Shown here piece by piece: positions 1 to 8,846 of a stretch of 64,000 bases of DNA. Origin of the DNA: Cohnella fermenti (lineage in GTDB: Bacteria > Bacillota > Bacilli > Paenibacillales > Paenibacillaceae); NCBI RefSeq assembly GCF_004801405.1, contig NZ_SSOB01000001.1:124001-188000 (forward strand), given 5' to 3'. Position 1 is the stretch's first letter. The number at the start of each line of letters is the position of its first letter. The notes beneath the pieces are model-generated. The model ran no database searches, had not been told where the DNA came from, and saw only the letters and a list, made by a program, of their open reading frames with translations. The position numbers and the translations under genes were made by a program.

Positions 1-1
1 A

Positions 2-3000
2 AGCGCTTCTCCGAGAACGTCGTTGAATCAGCTTACAATCACTGGTGCCAAGAGCGGGATTCATTCGGTGAACAGCTCGGAGCTCTTCATCAACAAGGCA
101 AGCATTCAGCAAGTAGATAAGGGGATAATTCTCGAAGGCACGGGCGCTTCGACGGCTTCGATAACGCAATCGGCTGTCGATCGGGCGAGCGTAAGAGCAA
201 TCGAAGCGGGCACTTCCGTCTCCCTGACAATGAATACGAGTGTAATCACCCGCTCGGCAGAGGGCGTGTCGGGGACGAATGCAGACGGGCTGTTTCTGTT
301 CAACAACACGTTCTATGACAACACCGGGTACAGTATCTCTGCTGATGCGGCAACCGAACTCCGGCTTGCGAATAATATTTACTCCAGAAGCGGGAGCTGG
401 CAAGGTTCGTACCTTCTCATCGGACAAGCCGGGCAGCTTGCTTCCGATTACAACTTATACGACGCTGGGGAGAACGAGAAGATCGTCAAGCTGAACGGCA
501 ACGATCTGACGCTTGCGGAATTCGCGGCCAACAGCGTAGAACAGCATGGTCAAATTGGAGATCCGGATTTCCAAGACGCGGTTAACGGAAATTATAAGCT
601 GGCCAAGGGAAGCGCAGCGGCAAGAAACGGAGCGAAGGTGGTTGGCGGCCAAACGGCCCCCGATGTCGATTTGGAGGGGACGGCGTATAGCGAGCTTGGG
701 CAGGACATCGGCGCGTACTATTCGCCCTACAGCATGAAGACCCTGCACTTGGCAGGCGACAACGTCGGTTCGCTGACCGGCGACGGTTCGGCGGAGCATC
801 CGTTCCGAACGTTCGCCCAAGCGATCGACGCAGCGGATTCCGGAGACACGATTATCGTCCATAAAGGAATTTATTCCGGACGCTATGATATTGTCGACAA
901 GCACGGGGTCGCCGACGCTCCGATCGTCATCAAGGCCAGCGCGGATCCGAACGATCCGCTGGATATGGCGAACGCATCGCTGCCGGGACCGATCTTCACA
1001 AGCAAGACGAACTATCAGGATCGTGACGAAGAAGCGTCGGCCGAAGTGATGACACAGATTGCGAACAGCTCTTACCTGACGATCGAAGGACTCGATATTA
1101 CCGGATTCCGCGGCGCAGGGATTTGGACGATGAACAGCGATCATCTGACGTTGAGAAACCTGAATATCTGGGATATCGATACGCCGCAGGACATTACGTC
1201 CGGGGTGCAGGGCTTGCTGGTCAACTATACGACGAACTCATTATTCCAGGATATCCGAATCTGGGATATCGGTCAGACTCGCAAGAGCCAAGCAGACCAT
1301 GGCGCGTATATTGGCCACAGTTCGGATCTCGTCTTCGACCGAATGAAGGTGTCGGATTCGCCTGGGGGAGGCATGCAGTTCTATTCTGGAGATAACTACG
1401 AGATTCAAGCTACAGATGTCGTTATCAAGAACAGCGTATTCTCCGAATCCAAGTATGGCTTGATTCTAGTCGGGATTCAGGGGTTCACGATTACGAACAA
1501 CACGTTCTACAATAGCTGGTCCAACGATTTGTATTTAGATTGGAACGTACGCGACAATCTGTTCCAGAACAATATCTTCTATAACGACCGTACGGAGGAG
1601 TACGATTCGGTCGATGGCCAGGTGAAGCCGGTTATCGTCGGATACCAGTACAATGTCGTTCGAACGAATCCCGACCAATCGACAACCGACATGGTTGTGA
1701 ACAATACGTTCCGAAATAACATGTACGACTATAAGACGTTCTCCGCGAGCGCGCAATTCCGCTTCGACGTCAAGCCGATTGCCGAATTTATGTTAGCCGA
1801 GAATGCGGCGGCAACGAACAACCGTTATAGCAAGATGTTCGCAGGAGAGGCAAGCTTCAAAGGCTCGCTCGTCGGTTCGGCGGATGACTATGAGGAGGCC
1901 GAGCGAATCTTCGATGGCATTCTGGACCTGAACGACGGCAGCGAAGCGATTGATCAAGGCGTGCTCGAATTCGCGCCGATCTCGGATATTCTCGGACGCA
2001 ACAGGGTGGGCATGCCGGATCTGGGCGCGTATGAGAATCCGAATGGCGGCAGCGACAACGGTAGCAATAATGGCAATAACGGCAATAACAACAACGGCAA
2101 TGGCGGATCGGCAGTTCCGTCGGCCGGGACGATTGCTGCTCCGTCGCTGAATGCCGATACGGGCGTTGCCAGCGCCAACATGAGCAGTCAAGAGATGGCA
2201 GAGGCGCTGAAGTCGGCTTCGGCTGGCGAGAATGGCGAGAAGTCGGTTCTTATCACGCTGCCATTCTTGCAAGGGGCGACCGCTTATTCGGTCGAGCTCC
2301 CGAATCCCGTCGAATTCACGGCGGATGCGGTAGAGGTTGTCGTGAGCACTGCGAAAGGCACGGTTGCCATTCCAAGCTCCATCTTGGGCAAGGCCGGTCA
2401 AGGCAGGTTGACGCTTAGCATCGGTTCTCCGGAATCCTCGGTGGATGGTTCGCCGGATGGGGTAACGGTCATTCTGATGCAAGGCGGCAGTCCCGTATCA
2501 TTATCTGCAGGGAATTCCGTCAGCGATAAGGTCAAGGTCTGGGTGCCGTATACGCTGACGGCTGAACAGCTTAATCATCCGGAGAGCATCGCGGTATGGC
2601 GTTCCGACAGTAATGGCAACAAGCTCTACGTGCCGAGCGCCCATTACGATGCGGCAGCGGGAGCGGTAGTGTTTGAAGCAGAGGCTGCGGGCAGCTACTG
2701 GATCTCCGATGGATACAAGACCTTCAATGATATTGTGGGTATCAATTGGGCTAAGGGAGCTGTAGAAGCACTTGCTTCCAAGGGGATCATCAGCGGAGTG
2801 TCGGCGGACTCGTTCGCGCCTGCGGAGCCTATCCGCAGAGGGGATTTCGTAGCGCTTCTGGTTCGCGCGTTGGGCTTGCATTCCCAGGCGAACGACAACT
2901 TCATCGATGTGAAGCCGGGGGACTATTATTATGAGGAGATCGCGATCGCCAGGAGCCTCGGCATCGCGACGGGAGCCGGCAACTCCAGCTTTAACCCGAA

Positions 3001-3271
3001 AGACAGCATCAGCAGGCAGGACATGATGGTGCTTGCTTACAGGGCGATGCAGGCCGCGGGCATACAGATGGTCGACGAAGCAGACAACGTACTTGACCAG
3101 TTCGCGGACAAGTCCAAGGTATCGACCTACGCGATTGCCGGACTCTCCACTCTGGTCAACGAGGGACTTGTATCCGGAGCGAACGGCAAGCTGAACCCGC
3201 TCGGCAGATCCACCCGAGCAGAAGCGGCGGTGCTTCTGTACAATATTTACGGCAAGAGATATGAGAATTAA
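2..3271 (+). CDS. S-layer-anchored beta-helix (pectate-lyase-like) surface protein, 5' end outside window
   Basis: The reading frame is open to the window edge, so the N-terminus and signal peptide lie upstream; at least 1,089 residues are visible. The first ~650 visible residues are Asn/Gly/Ser-rich right-handed beta-helix repeats, with a second helix beginning near residue 245 (a stretch of the type DGSAEHPFRTFAQAIDAA). A Gly/Asn-rich linker (about residues 680-700) separates this from a beta-rich domain and three C-terminal SLH repeats (roughly 905-965, 970-1030 and 1035-1085). SLH repeats bind pyruvylated secondary cell-wall polymer, so the protein is probably displayed on the cell surface, where it may bind or cleave polysaccharide. 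No catalytic residues can be assigned. It ends at a hairpin terminator and converges on the next gene. Confidence 0.85.
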   Translation, partial: SASPRTSLNQLTITGAKSGIHSVNSSELFINKASIQQVDKGIILEGTGASTASITQSAVDRASVRAIEAGTSVSLTMNTSVITRSAEGVSGTNADGLFLFNNTFYDNTGYSISADAATELRLANNIYSRSGSWQGSYLLIGQAGQLASDYNLYDAGENEKIVKLNGNDLTLAEFAANSVEQHGQIGDPDFQDAVNGNYKLAKGSAAARNGAKVVGGQTAPDVDLEGTAYSELGQDIGAYYSPYSMKTLHLAGDNVGSLTGDGSAEHPFRTFAQAIDAADSGDTIIVHKGIYSGRYDIVDKHGVADAPIVIKASADPNDPLDMANASLPGPIFTSKTNYQDRDEEASAEVMTQIANSSYLTIEGLDITGFRGAGIWTMNSDHLTLRNLNIWDIDTPQDITSGVQGLLVNYTTNSLFQDIRIWDIGQTRKSQADHGAYIGHSSDLVFDRMKVSDSPGGGMQFYSGDNYEIQATDVVIKNSVFSESKYGLILVGIQGFTITNNTFYNSWSNDLYLDWNVRDNLFQNNIFYNDRTEEYDSVDGQVKPVIVGYQYNVVRTNPDQSTTDMVVNNTFRNNMYDYKTFSASAQFRFDVKPIAEFMLAENAAATNNRYSKMFAGEASFKGSLVGSADDYEEAERIFDGILDLNDGSEAIDQGVLEFAPISDILGRNRVGMPDLGAYENPNGGSDNGSNNGNNGNNNNGNGGSAVPSAGTIAAPSLNADTGVASANMSSQEMAEALKSASAGENGEKSVLITLPFLQGATAYSVELPNPVEFTADAVEVVVSTAKGTVAIPSSILGKAGQGRLTLSIGSPESSVDGSPDGVTVILMQGGSPVSLSAGNSVSDKVKVWVPYTLTAEQLNHPESIAVWRSDSNGNKLYVPSAHYDAAAGAVVFEAEAAGSYWISDGYKTFNDIVGINWAKGAVEALASKGIISGVSADSFAPAEPIRRGDFVALLVRALGLHSQANDNFIDVKPGDYYYEEIAIARSLGIATGAGNSSFNPKDSISRQDMMVLAYRAMQAAGIQMVDEADNVLDQFADKSKVSTYAIAGLSTLVNEGLVSGANGKLNPLGRSTRAEAAVLLYNIYGKRYEN

Positions 3272-3324
3272 CTGTGCAAGGTATTGATCCGAACAACTCT
3301 CAAACAACTCCCAAACAACACGAG

Positions 3325-3360
3325 AACGGCGGCGCAAGGAATTTCCTCGCGCCGCCGTTT
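3325..3360. terminator. Bidirectional hairpin between convergent genes
   Basis: An 11-bp perfect inverted repeat (AACGGCGGCGC and its complement) sits between the ends of the SLH gene and the minus-strand aminotransferase gene, with a short T run on the plus side. Its position suggests it ends both transcripts. Confidence 0.75.
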
Positions 3361-3377
3361 GGCGTACAGCTTCTTCG

Positions 3378-4715
3378 TTACCTGCGTTTAAACATATTCC
3401 AGCCGCCCATCGTGGTTGGATTCCCGGTATCTCCCGCCAGGAGCTCCTTGTAGCTTAATGCTGCTTTGCGGAAGGCCAGCGCGTATTGCTCTATTGACTC
3501 GGGCCGGTAATGCTTGAACCACGGAATCGCGTATACGCGCGAGGAGATTCCGTTGCTCACGGGAAGGCTGTCATCCAACAGCCGAACGTCCCGGTTCGCG
3601 TTGGCGATTCGAGTCGGACGGCCATGGCCGTATACATCCGCTTGTTGGAACAATGGATGGGTATGGAGCGGCAGATTGCAGCCCGGAACACAATCGGCCA
3701 CTCCTTCGGCTCTGACGGCTTCGCAGAATCGGGACACGGAGAGACCGCCGAGCTCCTCGGGGCGATAATGACCGTGAGCGGCGTACCAGCCGCCCATCAA
3801 ACTGTCGGAGCCGGGAGGGGTACGGTGTGCTCGAAGGCCAGGGACGTCTTCGAGCAGATCCCAGAAGTAATTCATGGCGCGTCGAATCTCCGCCTGTCTG
3901 GCTTCATAATGCCGAAGTTGTACGCGTCCGACCGCGGAGCTGAGCTGATGCATGCGATGCTTGACGCCGCCAAGCGGCAGTCCGGCGAACGGTTTAAGCG
4001 CTTCGGATTTAACCTCTTCATTGAAGCGTTCATAATGGCCGAACGCAAGCGCGCGTTCGTAAATCTCTCGATCGTTTGTAACCAGCATGCCGGCTTCGCC
4101 GACGGCCAACGACTTGCCGGCCATCAGCGACATCGCACCGACATGACCGATGGTGCCCAGCTTCCGTCCCTTGTACAGGCCGCCTTGGGCATGGGAGACA
4201 TCTTCGATAACCTTGATCTTGTGCTTCTTGGCGATGGCCATTATTGTGTCCATGTCGGCGGGATGCCCGAAGTAATGAACAACGACAATAGCTTTGGTCT
4301 TCTCTCCGATCCGGTGTTCGAGATCGAGCGGATCCAGACAGAGGCTATCCGGATCAATGTCCGCGAACACGACCGTCGCTCCCAGCGAATAAGCCGGGCC
4401 TCCCGTTGCCCAGTACGTGATACTGGGGCAGATGATCTCGTCGCCAACGCCAATGCCGCAGCCGTACATGGCCGCTTGAAGCGAAGCCGTCCCGTTGTTG
4501 AACCCAAGCGCGTAGTCGACCTCCAGCCATTGCCTGAAGTCTGCTTCGAATTGCTTGGTCACTTCCGTGCCGGACATGGCTCCCCGGCGAAGAACCTCCA
4601 GGGCCGCATCCTCGTCTTCCTTGGTGACGATCGGCCAGGTGAACAGGTCTCCAGGCGCCGCTGTTACCGCCTTCGAGCCTCCGAGCAAGGCTAATCGGCT
4701 CTTCGTATTAGACAT
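3378..4715 (-). CDS. DegT/DnrJ/EryC1/StrS-family PLP aminotransferase (first of two)
   Basis: 445 residues with the fold-type-I layout of sugar/cyclitol aminotransferases: a phosphate-binding FNNGTAS segment near residue 73, EDVSHAQG at 171-178 whose Asp should bind the pyridine nitrogen, and SLMAGKSLAVGEAGM at 196-210 with Lys201 as likely PLP-binding lysine. The C-terminal extension is slightly long for the family. RBS CGGAGG lies 9 nt before the ATG. It is the last gene of the minus-strand unit, after a Gfo/Idh/MocA dehydrogenase and a second DegT enzyme. Family members transaminate keto-sugars or keto-inositols; the substrate here is not known. An aminotransferase plus dehydrogenase pair recalls kanosamine and scyllo-inosamine systems, by inference only. 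Confidence 0.88.
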   Translation of the reverse strand: MSNTKSRLALLGGSKAVTAAPGDLFTWPIVTKEDEDAALEVLRRGAMSGTEVTKQFEADFRQWLEVDYALGFNNGTASLQAAMYGCGIGVGDEIICPSITYWATGGPAYSLGATVVFADIDPDSLCLDPLDLEHRIGEKTKAIVVVHYFGHPADMDTIMAIAKKHKIKVIEDVSHAQGGLYKGRKLGTIGHVGAMSLMAGKSLAVGEAGMLVTNDREIYERALAFGHYERFNEEVKSEALKPFAGLPLGGVKHRMHQLSSAVGRVQLRHYEARQAEIRRAMNYFWDLLEDVPGLRAHRTPPGSDSLMGGWYAAHGHYRPEELGGLSVSRFCEAVRAEGVADCVPGCNLPLHTHPLFQQADVYGHGRPTRIANANRDVRLLDDSLPVSNGISSRVYAIPWFKHYRPESIEQYALAFRKAALSYKELLAGDTGNPTTMGGWNMFKRR

Positions 4716-4762
4716 AATGAATGACCTCCGATTGCGGAATCGTCTTATGATTATTTAACGAG

Positions 4763-5683
4763 CTAAAGTTCAGGTCGCAGCTCTACGCTGCGGCCCGTCT
4801 TGCGGCTCTCATTCGCGCACTCCATGAAACGAACGATCTCCAGCGTCTCGCGGATGTCGATATCGGCTTCTCCGGTATGGAGAAGGTGAATGACCTTCTC
4901 CAGCATCGAGGCGTAATACGGCTTCGGGTGGGAAGCGGCGTTCGCATAATAAGTAGCAGACTCGCCATGAATAAGAGCTCCGAACGACGAGTTCCCTTTA
5001 CGATTGCCGCGAATGGTGCCGATCCGTCCGTCCGCCCAGGTGCCTACAATGAGATCGTAGTCGTTATTCGTCTCCGCCAGCACGCGAATGCAGCCCGTAC
5101 CTAACACACGATATAGCATCTCGACCATGTGGATTCCGTACCAGAACAGTCCCGGCTGCGTGGGTTGAATAGCCATAGGCCCGTAGCAGTCCGCGCCGGC
5201 GATCGGTTCGTCGCCCATTCGGCGAAGCTGCTCGGAGAGCGCTTCCGAGTAGCGCAGCGACGAGCAGCTCATAAGAGGAACTTGATAGCGCTCCGCGAGC
5301 GCTATCATCTCCCGGGCATCCTGCGCGGTAAGCGCGAAAGGCTTGTCGATAAAGACGGGCTTGCCGTAAGGGACGATCTTGCGGAATTGCTCCGGATGAA
5401 CTCGTCCGTCGACCGATTCGAGCAGAATGGCATCGCAGCATTCCGCAACGGCTTCCTCGGAGTCCAACAGATTGACGTCGAACTTGTTTGTCAATTCTTC
5501 CGTAAAGGGCTGCAGTCGGGCGCAGCTAAGCTCGAAGTCGGGCGAAGCGGTTCCTGGATACGCGGCCTGAATGCTCCCTCCCGGTATATGATAGGGATGG
5601 TTCGGATCGTTGAGCAACTCGGCGAACGCGACGACGTGAGAGGTGTCCAGGCCGATGACGCCCAGCTTTAACGGGCTGCCCAT
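4763..5683 (-). CDS. Gfo/Idh/MocA-family NAD(P)-dependent oxidoreductase
   Basis: 306 residues. The N-terminal Rossmann segment is KLGVIGLDTSHV (residues 6-17) and there is a DKPF motif near residue 117, where the family usually has EKP. Enzymes of this family oxidise or reduce sugars and inositols at a ring hydroxyl. It lies 2 nt after the upstream aminotransferase stop codon and has RBS GAGGGG before the ATG, so the two are co-transcribed. The context suggests it makes or consumes the keto compound handled by the flanking DegT aminotransferases. The exact substrate cannot be read from sequence. Confidence 0.85.
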   Translation of the reverse strand: MGSPLKLGVIGLDTSHVVAFAELLNDPNHPYHIPGGSIQAAYPGTASPDFELSCARLQPFTEELTNKFDVNLLDSEEAVAECCDAILLESVDGRVHPEQFRKIVPYGKPVFIDKPFALTAQDAREMIALAERYQVPLMSCSSLRYSEALSEQLRRMGDEPIAGADCYGPMAIQPTQPGLFWYGIHMVEMLYRVLGTGCIRVLAETNNDYDLIVGTWADGRIGTIRGNRKGNSSFGALIHGESATYYANAASHPKPYYASMLEKVIHLLHTGEADIDIRETLEIVRFMECANESRKTGRSVELRPEL

Positions 5684-5685
5684 GC

Positions 5686-6930
5686 TTAGTTCCCCTCTTC
5701 CTTCTGATAGAAGGCGGCTACCTTGCGGATTGCGTCGATCATATCGCGGATATCGCCTTCCGTATAGAATTCGCTAATTCCGATTCGTACCGAGGTCTGC
5801 AGAATCTCTTCCGCGTTCGGGCATATGCCTTGCTCGTAAGAGACATCAGACAGGCTGAACGGATAGTTCGTACCCGGATAGGCTTCCTTCTTCTGGAACA
5901 TGGGCTGCAAGTAAACCGGCTGCGGAATGTATCCGCGAATGCAGGGGATGCCTTCCGCATTGAGCGCGGAGACGAATTCATCCACGTTAGCGTTTAATAG
6001 ATGCGTGTTCAACCGGAACAAGTAGAACCAATAAGTGCTTGTTGCCCCTTCCGTCACGGCAGGAGGGAAGAGGCAACGGAAGCCGGCAAGGCCTTCGGTC
6101 AGCATGGCGCCGTATTCCTTGCGCTTATTGCAGATGCCAGCCAGCTTGTCCAGCTGAGCGATGCCGACCGCTCCTTGAAGCTCGGTCATGCGGTAGTTGG
6201 GGGCCAGATGATGAATGTCGCGCGCGACCTTCGTGCCGATCCGCTGATAGTTTTTGTCGGCGAAGGCGTGCGCGATTACGTAGTCTTCCTCGTCTGCCGA
6301 ATTGATCGTGACCATGCCGCCGTCTCCCGTCGAGATATGCTTGAAGTCATTCGTGCTGAAGCAGCCGTAATCGCCGATCGTCCCGACCAGCTTGCCTTTG
6401 TATTCGCTGAGATAACTTTGAGCGCAATCCTCGATGACCTTCAGGCTATGCTTGTGCGCGATCCCCATAATGGCGTCCATATCGCACGGATTGCCCGCCA
6501 GATGAACGACTACAATGGCCTTGGTCCTCTTCGTGATTCTTGCCTCGACAGAGACGGGATCAAGATTGTACGTATCGGGAAGAACATCGGCGAACACGGG
6601 AATGGCGTTCTGATAGAGAATGCCGATAACTGTCCCTTGATCGGTAATCGGGCTGGTAATGACTTCGTCTCCTGCGGTAATGCCGGCCGCTCCGAGCGCG
6701 ACATGGATCGCAGCCGTCCCTGAACTGACCGCGACACTGTGGCGGACACCGTACATCCCGTTAAACTTCTTCAGGAAGCGCTTAACCTTCTCTCCGTAAT
6801 GGTAGAAAAGGGTGTCTTGTTCCAGCGCCTCCCGCAACTGTTGGAGTTCCTCCTCTCCGAAGCGTTTGCCTGTTCCGAATGGAGTTTCCTTGGTCTTGGG
6901 GCCGCCGTGAATGGCTAACTTCTCTGTCAT
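5686..6930 (-). CDS. DegT/DnrJ/EryC1/StrS-family PLP aminotransferase (second of two)
   Basis: 414 residues. VSSGTAAIHVALG near 68-80 is the cofactor phosphate loop, IEDCAQSY at 166-173 supplies the conserved Asp, and FSTNDFKHISTGDGGM at 191-206 carries Lys197 as likely PLP lysine. It clearly differs in sequence from the other DegT protein in this cluster, so the two probably have different substrates or work at different steps. The start overlaps the stop of the beta-propeller gene by 4 nt (ATGA), indicating translational coupling. RBS CGGAGGG precedes the ATG. Confidence 0.88.
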   Translation of the reverse strand: MTEKLAIHGGPKTKETPFGTGKRFGEEELQQLREALEQDTLFYHYGEKVKRFLKKFNGMYGVRHSVAVSSGTAAIHVALGAAGITAGDEVITSPITDQGTVIGILYQNAIPVFADVLPDTYNLDPVSVEARITKRTKAIVVVHLAGNPCDMDAIMGIAHKHSLKVIEDCAQSYLSEYKGKLVGTIGDYGCFSTNDFKHISTGDGGMVTINSADEEDYVIAHAFADKNYQRIGTKVARDIHHLAPNYRMTELQGAVGIAQLDKLAGICNKRKEYGAMLTEGLAGFRCLFPPAVTEGATSTYWFYLFRLNTHLLNANVDEFVSALNAEGIPCIRGYIPQPVYLQPMFQKKEAYPGTNYPFSLSDVSYEQGICPNAEEILQTSVRIGISEFYTEGDIRDMIDAIRKVAAFYQKEEGN

Positions 6931-8732
6931 TGCAATCCCTCCGAGAAAGTTCGATTAAATACGTACAAATGAGTATCGACCGCGAAATACAGCTTCCCGT
7001 CTTGCATGACGGAGGCTCTCACTTCTCCGGGAACCTCGGTTATAAAATGGCCCGTTCCGGAAGAAACGTCAATCTCCCAGTATTGATTGTTACCGAAAGC
7101 GCCGGCTGTTCGTTCTCCCGTCTCGACCAGCCAATGGCATGAATGCCCGATCGGCACCTCATGCACGAATGAGAGGCGGATGGGATCGAAGATCATAATG
7201 TCATTGCCGACGCTGACCAGCACACGATCTCCGAGCGCAAGAATGCCGTTTCCTGCTTCCCGTCCCATCTCGAACGTCCTCTGATGGACGATTCCTCTTC
7301 CCGGCTTCCATACGTTGAAGCTGCAGGCTATTTCGCGATGCGCAAGTCCGCTGGCCCCGCCATTCGTCGTGAAGTATACGTACTTCCCATCGGCAGCCAT
7401 GCCCGCAACCTGTTGACCGGGCACGGGGTCGATCCAGCTCTCGATAACCAATGTATCTGGGGAGATTCGCGACAAGCCCCCTCCATAATGGCCATATTCG
7501 GCTGACCATCCCGTCCAGATGCCGCCGTCGGGACCGATCACCGAACGACCTTCCGGTCGAATGAGCTCGGGGGCAACGGACTGCAGAGTGCGAGGATTGA
7601 TATTGTTAATTTGATCCCAAGGGACTTCGGGGTCGTAGACGAGATGATCTCCCCCTACGTATGAGGTCAGGAACAGTCGGTCGCCGGAGAACTGCATGCC
7701 GTAGACTTCGCCCCCCGCATTGCATACCGAGGAAGAATTCCAACTGTCACCGGATGCAGGGTCGTAACGGAATATCGTTTGTCCGAACCCGCTGGATCCC
7801 CATAGCAGCCCCTTACGGTCTGTTTGCAGCGAGAAAATCGCCGTTGGAGGAGCAGAGACCGGAATTCGAAGAAGATCGACTTCGATCGGCTCTTCCGAAT
7901 CGACGTCTCCGATCGGTTCCGGAAGGACGAAGTAGTCTTGTCCCCTTACGCCCGCCAGCTTGTTCCCTTGTAACCGAAGCACGGGAATTCGTTGGCCGTT
8001 GGTCAAAAGGACCGAAGTGCGGGGAAGCAGTTCCTTCCCGGGAGTGTCATCGAACGGAAGCAACGTCGCCGCGTCATAGTAACAGAGTGTCCCGTTCTTC
8101 TCCGTGCAGACGAATCGAGCCGTTACCCAACGGATTTGCTCGTCCGCTTCGCCGAATGGAAGGAATGCCCCGGCTTCCAGGTCATAGGCAATCATACCGA
8201 TCGAATTATATCCGTAATTGCAGAGGATGTAGCCGGCCGCCTCCCCCCACACGGGTCTGCTGTAAAGATTGGCCGAATCGTTCGATATTTTGCCCAGACA
8301 GGTTAGCGAATGGTTATCCGGATTGTAGCGGATCAGAGAGCAACCGGGATAAGTGCCGCCATAGACGTTGCCATCCGATCCAAGCGTTAATTGCCAAAAG
8401 TAAGTTTCTCCTTCGGCAACGAGCGGGGGAGCCCAGAGCCTCGTTCGCAGATCCAGAACATGAAGGTAGGCCTGACCGACGCAGGTACCGACGACCAGTT
8501 TCTCGTTGTTCAAGTTTACAAGCCCCCAGGCCCCCGCCCCGGCAGGCAACTCCAAGGACGAGCCTTCGCCTGTCAGCGGATCGATCAGAATGAGGCTTCC
8601 CGTCGCCCCCATTGCATAGTTTGAGAGAACCAGCTTCTCCCGATCATCCAGAGGATCGGTTACGATGGCGCTCGCCAATATATTGAAGTTGCGGCAGGGC
8701 TGACCTAAGCGGGAGAACGGCATATGCGGCAT
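6927..8732 (-). CDS. Beta-propeller-like protein of unknown function
   Basis: 601 residues with no signal peptide or membrane segment. Repeated blades are visible by eye: aromatic/Gly motifs such as GSDGNVYGGTYPG, DRKGLLWGSSGFGQ, GPDGGIWTGWSAEYG and ADGKYVYFTTNGGAS recur every 45-60 residues, as in WD40/PQQ-like or SMP-30-like propellers. The protein could be a cytoplasmic lactonase-like enzyme or a ligand-binding scaffold; no catalytic motif was recognised. It is the first gene after an internal terminator, with RBS GGGGAG 11 nt before the ATG, and its stop overlaps the downstream aminotransferase start. Its conserved setting beside DegT/Gfo enzymes and a sugar importer argues for a role in the same pathway. 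Confidence 0.6.
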   Translation of the reverse strand: MPHMPFSRLGQPCRNFNILASAIVTDPLDDREKLVLSNYAMGATGSLILIDPLTGEGSSLELPAGAGAWGLVNLNNEKLVVGTCVGQAYLHVLDLRTRLWAPPLVAEGETYFWQLTLGSDGNVYGGTYPGCSLIRYNPDNHSLTCLGKISNDSANLYSRPVWGEAAGYILCNYGYNSIGMIAYDLEAGAFLPFGEADEQIRWVTARFVCTEKNGTLCYYDAATLLPFDDTPGKELLPRTSVLLTNGQRIPVLRLQGNKLAGVRGQDYFVLPEPIGDVDSEEPIEVDLLRIPVSAPPTAIFSLQTDRKGLLWGSSGFGQTIFRYDPASGDSWNSSSVCNAGGEVYGMQFSGDRLFLTSYVGGDHLVYDPEVPWDQINNINPRTLQSVAPELIRPEGRSVIGPDGGIWTGWSAEYGHYGGGLSRISPDTLVIESWIDPVPGQQVAGMAADGKYVYFTTNGGASGLAHREIACSFNVWKPGRGIVHQRTFEMGREAGNGILALGDRVLVSVGNDIMIFDPIRLSFVHEVPIGHSCHWLVETGERTAGAFGNNQYWEIDVSSGTGHFITEVPGEVRASVMQDGKLYFAVDTHLYVFNRTFSEGLQ

Positions 8733-8807
8733 TCGTTGATTTTCTCCCCTTTGCGTAATGCTGGTTTGGCGTTGCCGTCCTCCTCAGTGCTTGCAGAAGG
8801 ACGGGAT

Positions 8808-8833
8808 AAAAAAAGCCCAAGCAGCACTTGGGC
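8808..8833 (-). terminator. Internal rho-independent terminator inside the minus-strand unit
   Basis: Read on the minus strand: GCCCAAG, 5-nt loop, CTTGGGC, then seven T. It lies 14 nt past the stop codon of the solute-binding-protein gene and before the beta-propeller gene, so it should lower readthrough from transporter genes into the enzyme genes. Confidence 0.9.
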
Positions 8834-8846
8834 CAGAATAGGAGCG

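Noticed and set aside
3378..6930. A complete aminoglycoside-type biosynthetic cluster
   Set aside because: Only two aminotransferases and one dehydrogenase are present, with no cyclase, glycosyltransferase or resistance gene, and they sit behind a sugar importer.
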